In this document: positions 16,824 through 24,700 of the stretch, piece by piece
How positions within the stretch are numbered: the first letter of the stretch is position 1
Layout: each line of letters begins with the position of its first letter
NCBI RefSeq assembly: GCF_027853335.1
Contig: NZ_JAFEUS010000002.1
Span: 310,001-374,000 of the forward strand
DNA: 64,000 nucleotides
Direction: 5' to 3'
From: Leucobacter sp. UCMA 4100
GTDB lineage: Bacteria; Actinomycetota; Actinomycetes; Actinomycetales; Microbacteriaceae
Position numbers and translations under genes: made by a program
The notes under the pieces: model-generated
What the model was told of the DNA's origin: nothing
What the model saw: the letters and a program-made list of their open reading frames with translations, nothing else
Database searches by the model: none

Positions 16824-17626
16824 CCAACGCCCTTTCACTCGAGGTCAGAGGCCTCACCGTTTCCATCAACGGCACCGAGCTTTTACACGAACTCGACCTC
16901 AGCGTTCAGGCCGGCGAGAGTGTCGGCTTTATCGGCGGATCGGGCTCGGGCAAGACGCTCACCGCCCTCGCGATCGCTGGGCTCCTGCCCGAACACGCCG
17001 TCGTCGAAGGGTCGATACGGCTTGACGGTCGCGAGCTCGTAGGGCTCCCCGAGAAAGAGCTCGCCCTCATTCGCGGCGACCTCATTGGCGTCGTATTTCA
17101 GGAACCCAAGACCGCGCTCAACCCGCTGCGCAAGCTCGGCAAACAGATCACCGAGGCGCTCACGACCCGCTACGATCTCAGCAGGCGGGAGCGGCGCGAT
17201 GCGGCGCTCAGGCTGGCGAGCGCCGCGGGGCTCAGCGACCCCGAGCGCATCGTCGATTCCTACCCGCACGAGGTCTCGGGCGGCCAGCGCCAACGCGCGG
17301 CTATTGCCGCGGCCATCTCTGCACGGCCAGGCCTGCTCTTTGCCGACGAGCCGACCACCGCTCTCGATGTCACGGTGCAGCAGGGGGTGCTCGAGCTCTT
17401 TCAACGCATCACCGCTGAAAACGAGTCGACCCTCGTGTTCATCACCCACGACCTCGCCGTACTCTCGTCTGTTGCCGACCGGCTGTACGTGTTCGACGAG
17501 GGTGCGATCATCGAGACCGGCAGCACCCGAGACATCATCGCCGACCCGCAGCACCCCGTCACCCTGCGTCTGCTCGAGGCAGCCCGCAACGGCGACGACG
17601 CGCTCAAACGATACGAGGCGATGTAA
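16820..17626 (+). CDS. ABC transporter ATP-binding protein, DppD type
   Basis: A 268-residue nucleotide-binding subunit. The Walker A is GGSGSGKTLTA near residue 38, the Q-loop VVFQEPKTALNPL near 90, the ABC signature HEVSGGQRQRAAIA near 152, Walker B LLFADEPTTALDV near 173 and the switch histidine FITHDL near 207. The C-terminal oligopeptide-domain extension with a 4Fe-4S cysteine cluster, present in longer DppD proteins, is absent. It overlaps the upstream permease by 4 bases and is followed at once by the second ATPase, completing the heterodimer. Confidence 0.94.
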   Translation: MTNALSLEVRGLTVSINGTELLHELDLSVQAGESVGFIGGSGSGKTLTALAIAGLLPEHAVVEGSIRLDGRELVGLPEKELALIRGDLIGVVFQEPKTALNPLRKLGKQITEALTTRYDLSRRERRDAALRLASAAGLSDPERIVDSYPHEVSGGQRQRAAIAAAISARPGLLFADEPTTALDVTVQQGVLELFQRITAENESTLVFITHDLAVLSSVADRLYVFDEGAIIETGSTRDIIADPQHPVTLRLLEAARNGDDALKRYEAM

Positions 17627-18424
17627 ATGCTCATTGGCGAACAGACCCCGCTCTCGCAGGCATGCGACATCACCGTCACCTTTCCCGGCCCATCGCGCGG
17701 CCTCATGGGGCGTCGCGAAAAGCTCACAGCACTCGATCGCGTCACCATGCACGTCAACCGTGGCGACTCGCTCGCGATCGTCGGCGAGTCTGGATCAGGC
17801 AAGTCAACGCTCGTGCGCGCGCTCCTCGGGTTGCAGCGAGTCGACTCGGGTGAGATAACCTACGATGGCCGCCGCGTCACCGGGCGCGGCCGCGAACGGT
17901 GGCTGCGAAGCCGCACCGGCATCGTCTTTCAAGACCCGTACTCGTCGTTCAGCCCGCGGCTCACCATCGGCGAGAGCGTCGCTGAGCCGCTCGAGGCGCT
18001 CGAGATCGACTGCGACCGCACCGAACGCGTGACCGAGGTGCTTTCGTTGCTCGGCCTCCCCGCCGATGCAGCGAGCCGCTACCCCCAGGCCTTCTCCGGG
18101 GGCCAGCGACAACGCATCGCGATCGCGCGCGGCCTGATCCACCGCCCTGAGCTCTTGATCGGCGACGAGCCAGTCTCGGCTCTCGACGTGCTCGTTCGGC
18201 AGTCAATCCTGCGCCAGCTCGCGACGCTGCGACGCGAGCTCGGCCTCACCATGATCAACGTGACCCACGATCTCAGCATCGTTCCCGATATCGCTGACCA
18301 CGTTCTCGTTTTGCAGGCAGGCAAGGTCGTCGAAACGGGCACGGTCGAAGCCATCTTTGGAAACCCCCAAGACCCATACACGCAATCGCTCATTCGCGCG
18401 ATCCCGCGGCTCGAAGAAAGGTAG
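17627..18424 (+). CDS. ABC transporter ATP-binding protein, DppF type
   Basis: A 265-residue second ATPase of the importer, whose ATG follows the previous stop directly. Walker A is GESGSGKSTLVRALLG near residue 51, the signature AFSGGQRQRIAIARGL near 149, Walker B LLIGDEPVSALDV near 170, and the switch histidine is in NVTHDLSIV near 205. The FPGPSRGLMGRREKLTALD insert before the Walker A is the loop usually seen in DppF. With its neighbours it gives a complete peptide-type import system. A tyrosine phosphatase gene follows after six bases. Confidence 0.94.
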   Translation: MLIGEQTPLSQACDITVTFPGPSRGLMGRREKLTALDRVTMHVNRGDSLAIVGESGSGKSTLVRALLGLQRVDSGEITYDGRRVTGRGRERWLRSRTGIVFQDPYSSFSPRLTIGESVAEPLEALEIDCDRTERVTEVLSLLGLPADAASRYPQAFSGGQRQRIAIARGLIHRPELLIGDEPVSALDVLVRQSILRQLATLRRELGLTMINVTHDLSIVPDIADHVLVLQAGKVVETGTVEAIFGNPQDPYTQSLIRAIPRLEER

Positions 18425-18430
18425 CGCACC

Positions 18431-19150
18431 ATGCATAGCCGTCTGAAAACCGTTGAGGGAACCTATAACCTCCGAGACACGGGCGGGTACCGCACCCCCA
18501 CCGGCTCGACCCGTTGGGGCACACTCTTTCGCTCAGACGGGCTGAACCGGCTCACCGAGGCCGGGCTCGCCGAATTTGAGGCGCTCGGCATCGGCCACGT
18601 GATTGACCTGCGCGATGACGAAGAGCGCGCTTCGCTTCCCGACCGCGTCCCTGCGGGAGTCATCGAGGTTGCTCACTCGATCTTTCCGAGCGCCAGGGCT
18701 CATGTGAGCGACAAGATGACCATCTTCGATCTCACCGACGGTATCTACCTCAACCACGCCGATACCCTCGTGCCAACGCTCGGCTTACTCGCCGATGCGC
18801 CCAGCCCCACCCTCGTGCACTGCACCGCGGGCAAAGACCGCACGGGTGCCGTCATTGCGCTCGCGCTCACCGCCGTTGGGGTTGACCGAGACGATGTCTT
18901 TCACGACTATGCCGCGACCGAAGAGAACCTGCGCGGCGAGTGGGTCGATTGGCACCTCTCGGCGCTTCGCCGTCTCGGGCTCGAGGTCACCGACGAGGTA
19001 TACGGGCTCGTCGCGTCAAGCCCCGTCGACGCCATCGCCAGGGCCATGCAACGTATCGATGCCGAGTACGGCTCGGTCAACGACTACCTCGCACAGCATG
19101 GAGCTGATGACGCAATGCTCGCTCGCTTGAGCGCGCGTCTCGTGTCGTAA
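18431..19150 (+). CDS. Tyrosine-protein phosphatase (Y_phosphatase3 family)
   Basis: A 239-residue cytoplasmic phosphatase. The N-terminal YNLRDTGGYRTPTG is the start signature of this group, and the active site is HCTAGKDRTGAVIALAL near residue 131, with the P-loop cysteine, lysine-aspartate pair and arginine of the atypical HCxxGKDRTG family. These enzymes act on phosphotyrosine, and in some cases on phosphoinositides or other phosphoesters. GAAAGG precedes the ATG by a few bases. It ends the peptide-transport operon; how phosphatase and transport are linked is unknown. Confidence 0.92.
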   Translation: MHSRLKTVEGTYNLRDTGGYRTPTGSTRWGTLFRSDGLNRLTEAGLAEFEALGIGHVIDLRDDEERASLPDRVPAGVIEVAHSIFPSARAHVSDKMTIFDLTDGIYLNHADTLVPTLGLLADAPSPTLVHCTAGKDRTGAVIALALTAVGVDRDDVFHDYAATEENLRGEWVDWHLSALRRLGLEVTDEVYGLVASSPVDAIARAMQRIDAEYGSVNDYLAQHGADDAMLARLSARLVS

Positions 19151-19231
19151 CCCCACAATGTTCACCCGGCTTCAGTAACCCGAAGCTACACTGACCCTTA
19201 CCTAGATACTTACTCGAAGGAGAGAAACCAC

Positions 19232-20392
19232 ATGGAACGACTCATCTTTGACGAAGACCACGAGGCCTTTCGCGACGTCGTAAAAGAATTTGTGAAGCGC
19301 TACGGCGATAACGCCGCACGCGAGCGCTGGGATGCCGCTGGCGAGATCGACCGAGATACCATGCGCGCAGCTGGCGAGGCGGGCATCATCGGGCTTTCGG
19401 TCCCAGAAGAGTTCGGTGGCGCGGGAATGCTGCAAGATTACCGTTTTCGCACGGTCGTCAACGAAGAGATCATTCGCGCTGGCCTCGGATCGCTCGCCGG
19501 CGCCTTCGGCATTCAGGACGATCTCGCGGTTCCATACATCGTGCACTTCGGCACCGAAGAGCAGAAGAAGAAGTGGCTGCCCGGCATGGCTTCAGGCGAG
19601 ATCATTGGAGCGCTCGCGATGACTGAACCCGGCGCAGGCTCAGACCTGCGCGGCGTCACCACGACCGCGAAGAAGGTCGATGGCGGCTACGTACTCAACG
19701 GCGCCAAGACGTTTATCTCGAGCGGCAAGACCGCCGACGTCATCGTCACCTTCGTGAAGACCGGAGAGGGCAACCGCCCCGACGCGTTCAGCCTCGTGCT
19801 CGTCGAAGACGGCATGCAGGGCTTCGAGCACGGGAACAAGCTCAACAAACTCGGCTTCCACGGGCACGACACGGCAGAGCTTTCGTTTGCCGACGTGTTC
19901 ATTCCCGAAGAGAACCTCATCGGCGGCGAAGAGGGCCACGGTTTCATTCAGCTCATGCGTAACCTGCCACTTGAGCGCCTCTCAATCGGTGTCGCCGCGG
20001 CTGCCGCTTCAGAGGCCGCATACGAGTGGACCGTCGATCACGCAAAGGCTCGCGAGAGCTTCGGTCAGCCCATCATCCGCTTCCAGAACACCTACTTCAA
20101 GCTCGCCGATATGGAGACGACGGTTGACGCGCTCTGGGCATACGTCGACCGCGCCATCGCGCTCTACGGCGAGGGCAAGCTCACCCCAGAAGAGGCCGCG
20201 AAGGTGAAGTTCTGGGCAACCGAACGCGAGTGGGAGGTGCTCGATCAGGGCGTTCAGCTCTTCGGCGGTTACGGCTACATGATGGAGTACCCGATCACCC
20301 GCGCCTTCGCCGACGCTCGCGTGCACCGCATCTACGGTGGCACGAACGAGATCATGCGCGAAATCGTGGGCCGCAAGATCATCAAGGGCTAG
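19232..20392 (+). CDS. Acyl-CoA dehydrogenase
   Basis: A 386-residue FAD enzyme that introduces the 2,3-double bond of acyl-CoA esters. It has the FAD/substrate segment GALAMTEPGAGSDLRGVTT near residue 126, NGAKTFISSG near 154 and the C-terminal VQLFGGYGYMMEYPITRAF with YGGTNEIMREIVGR. The likely catalytic glutamate is in YGGTNEIM, as in short- and medium-chain enzymes. AAGGAGAG lies upstream of the ATG. The gene stands alone, ending at a terminator shared with rsrA. Chain length and pathway cannot be assigned; a separate fatty-acid or branched-chain role is possible. Confidence 0.95.
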   Translation: MERLIFDEDHEAFRDVVKEFVKRYGDNAARERWDAAGEIDRDTMRAAGEAGIIGLSVPEEFGGAGMLQDYRFRTVVNEEIIRAGLGSLAGAFGIQDDLAVPYIVHFGTEEQKKKWLPGMASGEIIGALAMTEPGAGSDLRGVTTTAKKVDGGYVLNGAKTFISSGKTADVIVTFVKTGEGNRPDAFSLVLVEDGMQGFEHGNKLNKLGFHGHDTAELSFADVFIPEENLIGGEEGHGFIQLMRNLPLERLSIGVAAAAASEAAYEWTVDHAKARESFGQPIIRFQNTYFKLADMETTVDALWAYVDRAIALYGEGKLTPEEAAKVKFWATEREWEVLDQGVQLFGGYGYMMEYPITRAFADARVHRIYGGTNEIMREIVGRKIIKG

Positions 20393-20406
20393 TCGCCTCA
20401 CAACAG

Positions 20407-20446
20407 ATGAGGGGTGGCGCTGCGGTCAAGCAGCGCCACCCCTCAT
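20407..20446. terminator. Terminator between acyl-CoA dehydrogenase and rsrA
   Basis: A perfect 16-bp stem (20407-20422 with 20431-20446) and an 8-nt loop lie between two convergent genes. The plus-strand side is followed by CCATTTCG, a weak T tract. Confidence 0.8.
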
Positions 20447-20482
20447 CCATTTCGCTGGGCTTGCCGGGTGCAAGCCGGGCCG

Positions 20483-20761
20483 CTACGAGCCCTGGAGTTG
20501 CGCGAGAATCGCGTCGCGCAACTGCGCTGGCGCCTTCTCTTTGCAGCCACGCTGAATCGCCTCGGTGAGCGACTCGCATACCCGCTGCTCTGCCCTGCAT
20601 TCTGGGCAGGTGCGCAAGTGGGCGCGGATCGGCGCCGATTCCTCGGCGCAGAGCTCGTCGCGCAGCAAGTCTTCAAGCTTCTCTCGAGTCATCTCGCAAC
20701 CACAATCTTTGGTCGCGCAGGTGCACTCGACCCCGCGTGCTTCGCAATCACAGTTCTTCAT
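20483..20761 (-). CDS. rsrA: Anti-sigma factor of the RsrA/ZAS type with extra CxC motifs
   Basis: A 92-residue redox-sensing anti-sigma factor expected to hold SigR inactive through zinc and release it when thiols oxidise. The zinc-associated motif HLRTCPEC lies at residues 48-55, with Cys38 in the DELC position seen in other RsrA proteins. The N-terminus is unusual: three CxC pairs (CDC at 4-6, CTC at 13-15, CGC at 20-22), giving eleven cysteines in total. The ATG at 20759-20761 is preferred because AGGAG lies seven bases upstream. An ATG two codons earlier overlaps the sigR stop but sits only one base after the AGGAG. Confidence 0.88.
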   Translation of the reverse strand: MKNCDCEARGVECTCATKDCGCEMTREKLEDLLRDELCAEESAPIRAHLRTCPECRAEQRVCESLTEAIQRGCKEKAPAQLRDAILAQLQGS

Positions 20762-20763
20762 GA

Positions 20764-21360
20764 TCATGCTCCTTTTCCTGATGATGGTGCAGCATAGCCC
20801 TGCTCACGGGCGTATTCGCCAAGCAGTTCTCTCAGCTGCTTGCGCCCCCGCGAGAGTCGGCTCATGACCGTGCCGATCGGCGTGCCCATCATGTCTGCAA
20901 TGTTTTGATACGAGAAACCCTCAACGTCGGCGAGATACACCACCATGCGGCGATCATCGTCAAGCTCGTTGAGTGCCTCAGTGACCGCGGTCGAGGGAAG
21001 CCGGTCAAGCGCTTCTGCCTCTGCCGACCTCGCGGCCATCGAGGTGGTCGACTCTGCCCCGCCGAGCTGCCAGTCTTCAAGCTCATCGACTGCCCCGAGA
21101 TACGGCTCCCGCTGCTGCTTGCGGTAGCCGTTGATATAGGTGTTGGTCATGATGCGGTACAGCCATGCCTTCATGTTCGTGCCCGACTGGAAGCGCTCGA
21201 ACGCGGCAAAGGCCTTCATAAAGGTCTCTTGCAAAAGATCTTGCGCTTCTTGAGGGTCACGCGTGAACTTCATGGCGGCACCGTACATCTGGTCAAGATA
21301 TTCGATGGCCTCTTGCTCAAAGCGTTCTGCGAGCGGTGCGCTCGCCTGAGTGTTACCCAT
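20764..21360 (-). CDS. sigR: ECF sigma factor SigR/SigH (thiol-stress type)
   Basis: A 198-residue group 4 sigma factor. Region 2 includes FTRDPQEAQDLLQETFMKAFAAF (about residues 33-55) and MKAWLYRIMTNTYINGYRK, and region 4 includes LADVEGFSYQNIADMMGTPIGTVMSRLSRGR near 143. These are typical of actinobacterial SigR/SigH, which control the disulfide-stress and mycothiol response. The start at MGNTQASAP is used because the SigR-type promoter starts transcription near 21421, downstream of any longer in-frame start. The stop is 3 bases before the rsrA ATG, fitting co-transcription with its anti-sigma factor. The gene is divergent from aroA. Confidence 0.94.
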   Translation of the reverse strand: MGNTQASAPLAERFEQEAIEYLDQMYGAAMKFTRDPQEAQDLLQETFMKAFAAFERFQSGTNMKAWLYRIMTNTYINGYRKQQREPYLGAVDELEDWQLGGAESTTSMAARSAEAEALDRLPSTAVTEALNELDDDRRMVVYLADVEGFSYQNIADMMGTPIGTVMSRLSRGRKQLRELLGEYAREQGYAAPSSGKGA

Positions 21361-21427
21361 AACTGTTGATTCTACGGGCAGAGTTGTTTGAAGCACGATA
21401 TCTCTCTTCTTTGCGGCTAGAATGTGC

Positions 21428-21453
21428 AACATATGCTTGAGGCAAAATATTCC
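21428..21453 (-). promoter_or_regulatory. SigR-dependent autoregulatory promoter
   Basis: On the minus strand GGGAAT (GGAAT core 21453-21449), an exact 18-nt spacer and GTT (21430-21428) match the SigR/SigH consensus GGAAT-N18-GTT. Transcription would start near 21421, about 60 bases before the sigR ATG. The -35 element lies inside the aroA reading frame and the -10 directly before its ATG. Confidence 0.85.
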
Positions 21454-22788
21454 CGTAACACTGACGATCGGCTTCCTGGCGAGAGTGCTGCCCCTGACGA
21501 CGACGTCGCTGACTGGGCTGCCCCGACGCACACAACCCCAATCGCGAGCACCGTCAGTATTCCTGGTTCGAAGTCGCTCACGACGAGGGAGCTCGTGGTG
21601 AGTGCACTCGCCGATTCGCCGAGCCGCATTCGTGCCGCTCTCGACTCGCGTGACTCGCAGCTCATGACCGATGCGCTGAAGGCGCTCGGCACCAGCGTCT
21701 TGCGTGAGGGCGACGACCTCATTGTGACTCCAGCCGACGAGTTGCTCGGCTCAACCACCATTGCCTGCGGCCTCGCGGGCACCGTGATGCGCTTTGTCCC
21801 GGCCGTCGCTGGCCTCGCGCTCGGGCCAACGGCATTCGACGGCGACGTCTACGCGCGCGAGCGCCCCATGCGTTCCATTCTCGATGCCCTGCGGGCCCTC
21901 GGCGTTGACATCGCCGACGAGGGCCGCGGCGCCCTTCCCTTCACCGTTCACGGCACCGGCTCGGTGCGCGGCGGTCGCGTCGAGCTCGACGCGTCTGGCT
22001 CAAGCCAGTTCGTCTCTGGCCTCTTACTCTCGGCCGCACGCTTCGAGGAAGGCGTGCACGTCGTGCACACCGGCGCGAGCCTGCCGAGCCTGCCGCACAT
22101 CGAGATGACACTTGACGTCTTGCGCGCACGTGGAGTAAAGGCCTCCTCACCCACACCAGGCCAGTGGATCGTCGAGCCCGGCCCCATCGCCGGCCGTGAC
22201 CTCACGATTGAGCCAGACCTCTCGAACGCGGCTCCGTTCCTCGCAGCGGCGCTCGTCACTGGCGGCAGCGTCACGATTCCGCTCTGGCCCGCGAGCACCA
22301 CTCAGGTGGGCGATCAGCTGCGCGAGATCCTCCCGCAATTCGGCGCCGAGGTCGCGTACGCCCCCACGGGCGACGGCGTTGGCGACCTCACGGTCACCGG
22401 CACTGGCCGCATCAAGCCTGTCACGCTACACCTGCCCGAGGCCGGCGAACTCGCGCCTAACCTCATCGGACTCGCAGCCCTCGCCGACGGCGTGAGCGAA
22501 TTCACGGGCATCGGCCACATTCGCGGCCACGAGACCGACCGCATCTCGGCGCTCGCAACCGAGCTCACGAAGGTGGGCTGCGAGGTCGAAGAGCGTGAAG
22601 ACGGGCTGCGCATCGTGCCCCCGACCGATCCGCAGCCAAGCGTGTGGCTCAGCTATGCCGACCACCGCATGGCAACGACCGGCGCGATCGTCGGCCTGCG
22701 GTTGCCCGGCATCGAGATCAACGACGTCGAGAGCACGTCAAAAACGATGCCAGAGTTCACCGAGATGTGGCAGGACATGCTGCGATGA
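21433..22788 (+). CDS. aroA: 3-phosphoshikimate 1-carboxyvinyltransferase (EPSP synthase)
   Basis: Transfers enolpyruvate from PEP to shikimate 3-phosphate in the shikimate pathway. The 451-residue enzyme has PGSKSLTTREL near residue 46, the GLAGTVMRFVPAVAGL stretch, the RPMRSILDALRALG loop, and the LSYADHRMATTGAIVGLRLPG end with catalytic residues. The start is set at ATG 21433; TAGAAT at 21418-21423 puts the transcription start at about 21430. A GTG at 21424 would sit directly against that -10 box. Adjacency to sigR/rsrA and rsgA is conserved in actinobacteria. The stop overlaps the rsgA ATG (ATGA). Confidence 0.95.
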   Translation: MLEAKYSRNTDDRLPGESAAPDDDVADWAAPTHTTPIASTVSIPGSKSLTTRELVVSALADSPSRIRAALDSRDSQLMTDALKALGTSVLREGDDLIVTPADELLGSTTIACGLAGTVMRFVPAVAGLALGPTAFDGDVYARERPMRSILDALRALGVDIADEGRGALPFTVHGTGSVRGGRVELDASGSSQFVSGLLLSAARFEEGVHVVHTGASLPSLPHIEMTLDVLRARGVKASSPTPGQWIVEPGPIAGRDLTIEPDLSNAAPFLAAALVTGGSVTIPLWPASTTQVGDQLREILPQFGAEVAYAPTGDGVGDLTVTGTGRIKPVTLHLPEAGELAPNLIGLAALADGVSEFTGIGHIRGHETDRISALATELTKVGCEVEEREDGLRIVPPTDPQPSVWLSYADHRMATTGAIVGLRLPGIEINDVESTSKTMPEFTEMWQDMLR

Positions 22789-23849
22789 GCTGGCTGCCGA
22801 GCGACGAAGACGAGCCCTACGCCGAGTACGCCGACCACGTCGTCAGGCAGCGCCCGAACCCCAAGGCAAACAAGCCTCGTACGAAGCGCCGGCCCCAGCA
22901 CGAAGACGCCTCGACAGCGATGGTCATCGGGGTCGATCGCGGCCGCTACACGACGCGCCTCAGCGACGCGCAGGGGTCACGCACCGTTATCGCCGCCCGC
23001 GCACGCGAGCTGCGCAACACCGCGATCGTCACGGGTGACCGCGTCGAGCTCGTCGGCGACCGTACCGGTGACGAAGGCAGTCTCGCGCGCATCGTTCGCG
23101 TGACCGACCGCGAAACCCTGCTGCGACGCAGCGCCGACGACTCTGATCGGGTCGAGCGCGTCATCGTCGCAAACGCCGACCAGATGCTTATCGTCGTGGC
23201 CGCAGCAAACCCGGAGCCGCGCGTGCGCCTCGTCGACCGCTACCTCGTTGCCGCCTACGACGCGGGGCTCTCGCCCCTCATTTGCGTCACGAAAACCGAC
23301 CTGACCGACCCCGCAGAGTTTCTCGCACACTTTCAGGCCCTCGAAGTGCCGGTCTTTCTCTCGAACACGGGCGCGTTTCCCATCGCTGAGCTCACCGAAG
23401 CGCTCACGGGGCACGAGACCGTCTTCGTAGGCCACTCGGGTGTCGGCAAATCAACGCTCATCAACGCGCTCGTGCCAGACGCCGACCGCGAGACAGGCCA
23501 CGTCAACATCGTGACTGGCCGCGGTCGCCACACCTCGTCATCGACCGTCGCGTTGCCGCTCGTCGCCGACGACAGCGCTCACGCGTCAGACGACGCCCCA
23601 CTCGGTTGGGTCATCGATACGCCAGGTGTCCGCTCATTTGGGCTGGGCCACGTGACTCCCGACAGCATTCTCAAAGGGTTCACCGACCTCGCCGCCATCA
23701 TCGAACGGTGCCCTCGCGGGTGCGAGCATCTCGATACGTCACCCGACTGCGCCCTCGACCTAGCCCTCGAACACGGCGAGCTCGGCGAGGCAGGAGCCTC
23801 GCGCGTCGAGTCTCTGAGACGCCTGATCTCCGAGCGAGAAGACAGCTAG
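22785..23849 (+). CDS. rsgA: Ribosome small subunit-dependent GTPase A
   Basis: A circularly permuted GTPase that helps late assembly of the 30S subunit. In the 354-residue protein the G4 motif (TKTD in LICVTKTDLTD near residue 169) comes before the P-loop GHSGVGKSTLINAL near 220 and the G3 DTPGVRSFGL near 282, as expected for RsgA. An OB-fold domain fills residues 40-120. The C-terminal zinc site is seen as CPRGCEHLDTSPDCAL. The start is ATG 22785, overlapping the aroA stop; an earlier in-frame ATG would lie deep inside aroA and is rejected. Confidence 0.95.
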   Translation: MSWLPSDEDEPYAEYADHVVRQRPNPKANKPRTKRRPQHEDASTAMVIGVDRGRYTTRLSDAQGSRTVIAARARELRNTAIVTGDRVELVGDRTGDEGSLARIVRVTDRETLLRRSADDSDRVERVIVANADQMLIVVAAANPEPRVRLVDRYLVAAYDAGLSPLICVTKTDLTDPAEFLAHFQALEVPVFLSNTGAFPIAELTEALTGHETVFVGHSGVGKSTLINALVPDADRETGHVNIVTGRGRHTSSSTVALPLVADDSAHASDDAPLGWVIDTPGVRSFGLGHVTPDSILKGFTDLAAIIERCPRGCEHLDTSPDCALDLALEHGELGEAGASRVESLRRLISEREDS

Positions 23850-23869
23850 CCCAGTTGCACCAGCCTCGC

Positions 23870-23881
23870 TAGACTTGCTGC
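23870..23881 (+). promoter_or_regulatory. bcp -10 box, leaderless start
   Basis: TAGACT (23870-23875) is six bases before the bcp ATG at 23882, and no Shine-Dalgarno sequence is present. The spacing predicts transcription starting at the ATG. The -35 region is not clear. Confidence 0.5.
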
Positions 23882-24367
23882 ATGACTGAAGAACGCACCC
23901 TCCTCACGCAAGGCGACACCGCACCGTCATTCACCCTCCTAAACCAGTCAGGGGCCGAGGTCTCACTCGACTCATTTCGCGGCAAGGGTCTCATCATCTT
24001 CTTCTACCCGGCAGCGATGACTCCCGGGTGCACGAAAGAAGCCTGCGACTTCCGCGACTCGATCGAGTCGCTGCGCACCGCGGGCTACGAAATCGTGGGC
24101 ATCTCACCCGACAAGCCAGAGAAGCTCGCGAAGTTCGCCGAGCGCGACGGCCTCACCTACGACCTGCTGAGCGACACCGACAAGAGCATTCTCGCCGCGT
24201 ACGGGGCCTTTGGCGACAAGAGCCTCTACGGCAAGATCACGCGCGGAGTGATCCGCTCGACCATCATTCTTGACGCCGACGGCACCGTCGAACACGCGCT
24301 CTACAACGTGAAGGCAACGGGGCACGTTGGCCGAATTCGTAAGCTACTCGGCCTCGACCCGAAGTAA
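23882..24367 (+). CDS. bcp: Thiol peroxidase/peroxiredoxin, BCP family
   Basis: A 161-residue atypical two-cysteine peroxiredoxin that reduces hydrogen peroxide and organic peroxides. The peroxidatic cysteine is in FYPAAMTPGCTKEACDF (near residue 47), with the resolving cysteine five residues later, as in BCP enzymes of the alpha-2 linked type. The GISPDKPEKLAKFAERDGLTY segment is also characteristic. It sits 32 bases after rsgA, near sigR, but no SigR-type promoter is seen directly upstream. A strong hairpin follows. The protein is cytoplasmic. Confidence 0.95.
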   Translation: MTEERTLLTQGDTAPSFTLLNQSGAEVSLDSFRGKGLIIFFYPAAMTPGCTKEACDFRDSIESLRTAGYEIVGISPDKPEKLAKFAERDGLTYDLLSDTDKSILAAYGAFGDKSLYGKITRGVIRSTIILDADGTVEHALYNVKATGHVGRIRKLLGLDPK

Positions 24368-24383
24368 CCACCACGCCGCTCAC

Positions 24384-24427
24384 CCGCTTTCGTCAGCGCA
24401 GCTCACACGCCGCGCTGACGAAAGCGG
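24384..24427. terminator. Terminator downstream of bcp
   Basis: A perfect 16-bp stem (24384-24399 with 24412-24427) and a 12-nt loop lie between bcp on the plus strand and the small minus-strand gene at 24441. Both can use it. Confidence 0.8.
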
Positions 24428-24440
24428 AACGTGTTAAGCC

Positions 24441-24644
24441 CTAGTCTTCCCTGGCTTCTTCTTCAGCCCACTTTCGGGCGCGCTCTTCAAGAATCTCGGT
24501 TGCCCGTTGCGCCTCCTCGCGCGTCTCAAACGGGCCAAGCCGGTCGATCGAGAGTGACTGCTTGCCTACCTCGACCTCACCGGTTTTAACGTTGAACCAG
24601 TAGCGCTCTTCGGGATCTTCAATACCCCAGTCTCGTTGCGACAT
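24441..24644 (-). CDS. Small acidic conserved hypothetical protein
   Basis: A 67-residue soluble protein starting MSQRDWGIEDPEERYWFNVK and ending in a charged helix rich in Glu, Arg and Ala. The layout, with a WFNVKTGEVE core followed by GPFETREEAQRA, resembles a minimal SPOR-like fold reported in actinobacterial small proteins, but the assignment is tentative. GAGGAGG lies at proper distance before the ATG. The upstream methyltransferase gene ends 56 bases earlier on the same strand. No function is proposed. Confidence 0.8.
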   Translation of the reverse strand: MSQRDWGIEDPEERYWFNVKTGEVEVGKQSLSIDRLGPFETREEAQRATEILEERARKWAEEEARED

Positions 24645-24700
24645 TGCCGCCTCCTCGTTCGTTGCGTGCGTGTATTGTGAGCGTACCGCGAGCCCGCCCG

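Noticed and set aside
21361-21531. N-terminal extension of SigR, like the longer SigR' form of Streptomyces
   Set aside because: A 57-codon extension is open, but the SigR promoter starts transcription inside it and no start codon with a ribosome-binding site lies downstream of that point.
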